Positions 5,370 to 7,696 of a stretch of 7,696 nt of DNA are shown here, piece by piece. The number at the start of each line of letters is the position of its first letter. The first letter of the stretch is position 1. The stretch lies in contig JAUNRP010000092.1 in NCBI GenBank assembly GCA_030544165.1, positions 1 to 7,696 on the forward strand. Direction: 5' to 3'. The DNA comes from a bacterium. Lineage in GTDB: Bacteria > Actinomycetota > Actinomycetes > Actinomycetales > Actinomycetaceae. The position numbers and the translations under genes were made by a program. The notes beneath the pieces were generated by a model. The model was given only the letters and a program-made list of their open reading frames with translations. It did no database searches and was not told the DNA's origin.

Positions 5370-7696
5370 TCACTCCGCAGCGCCCGGGGCATCCGGCGCG
5401 GCCGGGTCCGGTCCGCCCGCATCCGGCGCGCTCGGGTCCAGAGCGCTCGGGGCGTCCCACTGGAAGTCCCCACCGGGCATGGCACGCCCGCGCGTGTCCA
5501 GCCGCCCGGCTCCGGCACGGTGCACCTCGGCCGCGATCAGGCGCACCTCACCGTCCCGGGCGCGGACACGCCCGCGGATCCGCGCCACCTCCGGCAGGTC
5601 GTCCTTGAGCTGGGCGATCCGCGCGATCACCCCGTGCAGCGGGGCCAGATCCATGCTCTCCAGGCGCACGGAGGAACGCGGCTCGCCCACGAGGCCCTCC
5701 ACGTCCTGCTGGGTGAGGGGTGCGATCCGGTACGCCACGTCCCCGAACCACTCCGCATCCCCCGCGTGGTGGAATCCGATCACCGGACCGTAGAGCGGGT
5801 CCTCCGTCCCCTCGATCACGAGGTCCTCCCACCCGTCCGTCTCCCCTCGGCCGGGGCCGGTCTCCGCCTCGAGTTCCAGCCCGTAGGCCGCCAGGAGCGC
5901 GTCCACCTCCTGTGGCCCGAACTCGGCTGCCTCCGCGCGCGCGAGAACTGCCCGGGCCGCGCCGTGGTCCGCCCGGTACGCGTCCGCGGCCGAGTCTTCG
6001 GTGGGTCCCGCGATCAGCGCCTTCGCCAACCGGACCGCCCGCCCGAGGTCGTCGGTCACCACGGCGGATGTCCCTTCCAGCCGTACCGGCGCCGGATGCC
6101 TCACGACGGCGATCACTCCCCCGCCGTAGCCCGCCGCCACCTCCGCCGCGCTCCCGTGCCGTACCTCCCCGGCAAGGGGCTGGTCCACCACGATCACCAC
6201 CTCTCCGGAACAATAAGTCGCCTTCGGCAGGGAGTACGGGTCATAACCGGACTTATTGTTGGAAAAGGGGAGGGTGGCGGTCCGCAGCGCCTGGCGCCCC
6301 GCATCCCATCCGGACTCGGTGGTGGCCACCAACGCCACTCCAGAAGGCCGCCCACTCACCGCCAACCGCGCGAGGTCCACCAGGTCCGCCCGGCTCTCCG
6401 CCTCGATCACCCCGGACTGGCGCAGCATCCCGGAGAGCACCCCCCGCGGAAGGGCGCTGGTGCGCACCGGGTGGCTGGGAGGAGCGAGCTGGCCCGTGGT
6501 GGAACCGATGTGGCACACCACCGGCATCCGGCGGGCCAATTCGCGGGAGATCCGTGCGAACTTGCGGGGGTTGCCGATCGAGTCCAGCGCGATCGCGGCC
6601 ACCTTGGTGCCCGGATCGGAGATCCACCACTGCATCGCGTCGTTGCCGGAGACGTCCAGGCGGTTCCCCGCCGCAACGAAGGACCGCAGCGGCACCCCCG
6701 CCGCCACGAACCGGTCCGCGATCTCGCTGAACGATCGCCGCCGGTGCGCCACCACGCTGATCTCCCCGCCCCCCTGCAGCCCCGGCTCGGCCGTCAGGTT
6801 CGCACCACCAACCGTCACCACTCCCAGCGAGGAGGGACCCACCAGCCGAACGTCCGCATCCCGGGCGGTGCGCAGCAGTTCGCGGTACCAGGCGCCCGCC
6901 TCATCCACCCGGGTAAGGACCACGGCGGCGTGTGCCCCAGCAGCCCCGAGCGAGGCGAGGTGACGGCGCAGGGCGGGCACGTCGTCGTCGATGAGGGCGA
7001 GGGTGAGCGGCGGCAACGGTGAGCCGTCCCACGCCTCGATCCCCCGCGGGAGCAACGCGCCCCCGCCCACGCCCACCACCCGCGCGGGCGCGAGCACCCC
7101 CGCCATGGAGAGGGATTCGGAGTGCTGTTCGCGGGCGGCGAGGACGCGGCGCGACTCCTCGGTGGGCGCGATATCGAAGGAGACGGTGATGACGCCATCG
7201 TCGAACTGGGAGGCGAGCGTGTAGCCGGCGTCCCGGAACACGGCGAGCATGCGGGCGTTGGTGGGCAGCACGTCCGCCTCGAACCGGTGCAGGCCGCGCT
7301 CCCACGCGGCGGCGGCGAGGTGGTCCAGCAGGATGGAGCCGAGGCCACGTCCGTGGGCAGAATCGGCCACGTAGAAGGCCACCTCCGCACTCCCGGAGTC
7401 CACCGCGTCGTACGTGCCGAACGCGAGCAGCTCCTCCTCGCGGGAGGAGTCCGTGACCACGAGGGCCACACGGGAGACGTGGTCCACCTCGGTGAATCGC
7501 GCCAACTCGGCGTCGGAGAGCTCGCCGCGCGGCGCGAAGAATCGGAAGATCCGGGAGCCCTCGGACTGCGCGAGGTGCAGCGCCTGCAGCCCGCCCGCAT
7601 CGGAGGGGCGAACCGGGCGGATGTGGAACATCTCGCCGTCACGGGCGATGATGTCCGCCTCCCAGTGGGAGGGGTACGGGGCGGGCGAACCCGGCG
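5370..7696 (-). CDS. GNAT acetyltransferase / acyl-CoA synthetase (ADP-forming)-like fusion, 5' end beyond the window
   Basis: Probable protein (lysine) acetyltransferase with an N-terminal GNAT domain and a C-terminal NDP-forming acyl-CoA synthetase-like half, the order described for Streptomyces lividans PatA. The frame stays open to the right edge: the 21 codons before ATG 7631 read PGSPAPYPSHWEADIIARDGE, matching the family N-terminus, so the true start is outside. Numbering from ATG 7631: GNAT at about 1-155, with acetyl-CoA loop HGRGLGS (93-99) and NARMLAVFRDAGY (125-137); a shortened Rossmann CoA-binding region (about 177-280); a ligase/flavodoxin-like domain with GNRLDVSGND (322-331) and GNPRKFARI (353-361); APPSHPVR (383-390), whose H387 may match a phosphohistidine; and a remnant ATP-grasp (about 570-705) with DPLYGPVIGF and GDVAYRIAPL. 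Most of the ATP-binding lobe and the usual SQSGA motif are missing, suggesting a sensor rather than a synthetase. First visible gene of the operon. Confidence 0.9.
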   Translation of the reverse strand, partial: PGSPAPYPSHWEADIIARDGEMFHIRPVRPSDAGGLQALHLAQSEGSRIFRFFAPRGELSDAELARFTEVDHVSRVALVVTDSSREEELLAFGTYDAVDSGSAEVAFYVADSAHGRGLGSILLDHLAAAAWERGLHRFEADVLPTNARMLAVFRDAGYTLASQFDDGVITVSFDIAPTEESRRVLAAREQHSESLSMAGVLAPARVVGVGGGALLPRGIEAWDGSPLPPLTLALIDDDVPALRRHLASLGAAGAHAAVVLTRVDEAGAWYRELLRTARDADVRLVGPSSLGVVTVGGANLTAEPGLQGGGEISVVAHRRRSFSEIADRFVAAGVPLRSFVAAGNRLDVSGNDAMQWWISDPGTKVAAIALDSIGNPRKFARISRELARRMPVVCHIGSTTGQLAPPSHPVRTSALPRGVLSGMLRQSGVIEAESRADLVDLARLAVSGRPSGVALVATTESGWDAGRQALRTATLPFSNNKSGYDPYSLPKATYCSGEVVIVVDQPLAGEVRHGSAAEVAAGYGGGVIAVVRHPAPVRLEGTSAVVTDDLGRAVRLAKALIAGPTEDSAADAYRADHGAARAVLARAEAAEFGPQEVDALLAAYGLELEAETGPGRGETDGWEDLVIEGTEDPLYGPVIGFHHAGDAEWFGDVAYRIAPLTQQDVEGLVGEPRSSVRLESMDLAPLHGVIARIAQLKDDLPEVARIRGRVRARDGEVRLIAAEVHRAGAGRLDTRGRAMPGGDFQWDAPSALDPSAPDAGGPDPAAPDAPGAAE
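5382..5441 (-). repeat. 30-bp tandem repeat in the C-terminal tail of the GNAT fusion
   Basis: Two adjacent 30-base units encode LDPSAPDAGG and PDPAAPDAPG (residues 731-750 counted from ATG 7631), with seven of ten residues the same. On the plus strand, GCATCCGGCGCG and CGGGTCC recur exactly 30 bases apart. The segment makes a Pro/Ala/Asp-rich flexible tail after the last folded domain, and the copy number probably varies between strains. Confidence 0.7.
6209..6260. repeat. Perfect 11-bp inverted repeat inside the GNAT fusion gene
   Basis: AACAATAAGTC at 6209-6219 is exactly reverse-complemented by GACTTATTGTT at 6250-6260, separated by 30 bases. The arms are strikingly AT-rich (8 of 11 bases) inside a gene of very high GC content. 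They are encoded by codons that are rare here (AAT, ACT, TAT, TGT), giving NNKS and TYC in the protein. The mRNA could fold into an 11-bp stem with a 30-base loop, and that loop contains a small GCC-GAA-GGC hairpin. Function is unknown. Confidence 0.75.

Noticed and set aside
6209..6260. The inverted repeat as the ends of an intact insertion sequence or MITE
   Set aside because: The element would be only 52 bases, no target-site duplication is visible, and the reading frame passes through it without interruption.
5520..7022. A 500-codon open frame on the plus strand
   Set aside because: It lies wholly antisense to the GNAT fusion gene, its product is a His/Arg/Pro-rich string with no recognisable domain, and long antisense frames are expected opposite GC-biased codons.
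7629..7631. ATG as the start of the GNAT fusion
   Set aside because: The in-frame upstream codons encode the conserved PYPSHWEAD...RDG segment, so this methionine is internal.

Overview
This window is a stretch of core chromosome from a very GC-rich actinobacterium (Actinomycetota, most likely a Micrococcales-type lineage). The evidence is heavy G/C use at third codon positions, GTG starts, and several families restricted to or typical of actinobacteria: DUF3093, DUF4193, SepH (DUF3071) and DUF5998. I see no mobile element, CRISPR array, phage gene, tRNA or rRNA. It is mostly ordinary, densely packed housekeeping DNA with no gap over about 120 bases; I found no new defence or biosynthetic system.

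Left part (1-1777). A short leader carries, on the minus strand, a possible -10 box and a Shine-Dalgarno sequence for a gene starting just off the left edge. By comparison with the Mycobacterium tuberculosis order dut / Rv2698 / Rv2699c / cei / suhB / ppgK, that gene is probably dut. A DUF3093 membrane protein follows on the plus strand. It converges on a small DUF4193 zinc-ribbon-like protein, which lies downstream of an inositol monophosphatase (suhB-like). No cei or ppgK homologue is present here.

Middle part (1778-2997). A 116-base divergent spacer separates the phosphatase from sepH, which encodes a protein that promotes FtsZ assembly. Both ends of SepH are preserved: the N-terminal DUF3071 region with its helix-turn-helix and the short C-terminal signature.

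Right part (3013-7696). Four minus-strand genes form a tightly coupled operon. In transcription order they are an N-terminal-GNAT / acyl-CoA-synthetase-like fusion whose 5' end runs off the right edge, a DUF5998 protein (7-base gap), a nucleotide pyrophosphatase/phosphodiesterase-superfamily enzyme (4-base GTGA overlap), and thymidine kinase tdk (1-base TGATG overlap). This suggests shared control of protein acylation, an unknown Cys/His protein, phosphoester hydrolysis and thymidine salvage.

The most unusual items are in the GNAT fusion. Its synthetase half looks degenerate, with a shortened Rossmann region, a lost SQSGA-type motif and an internally deleted ATP-grasp. Its coding sequence also contains a perfect 11-bp inverted repeat built from AT-rich codons that are rare in this context.
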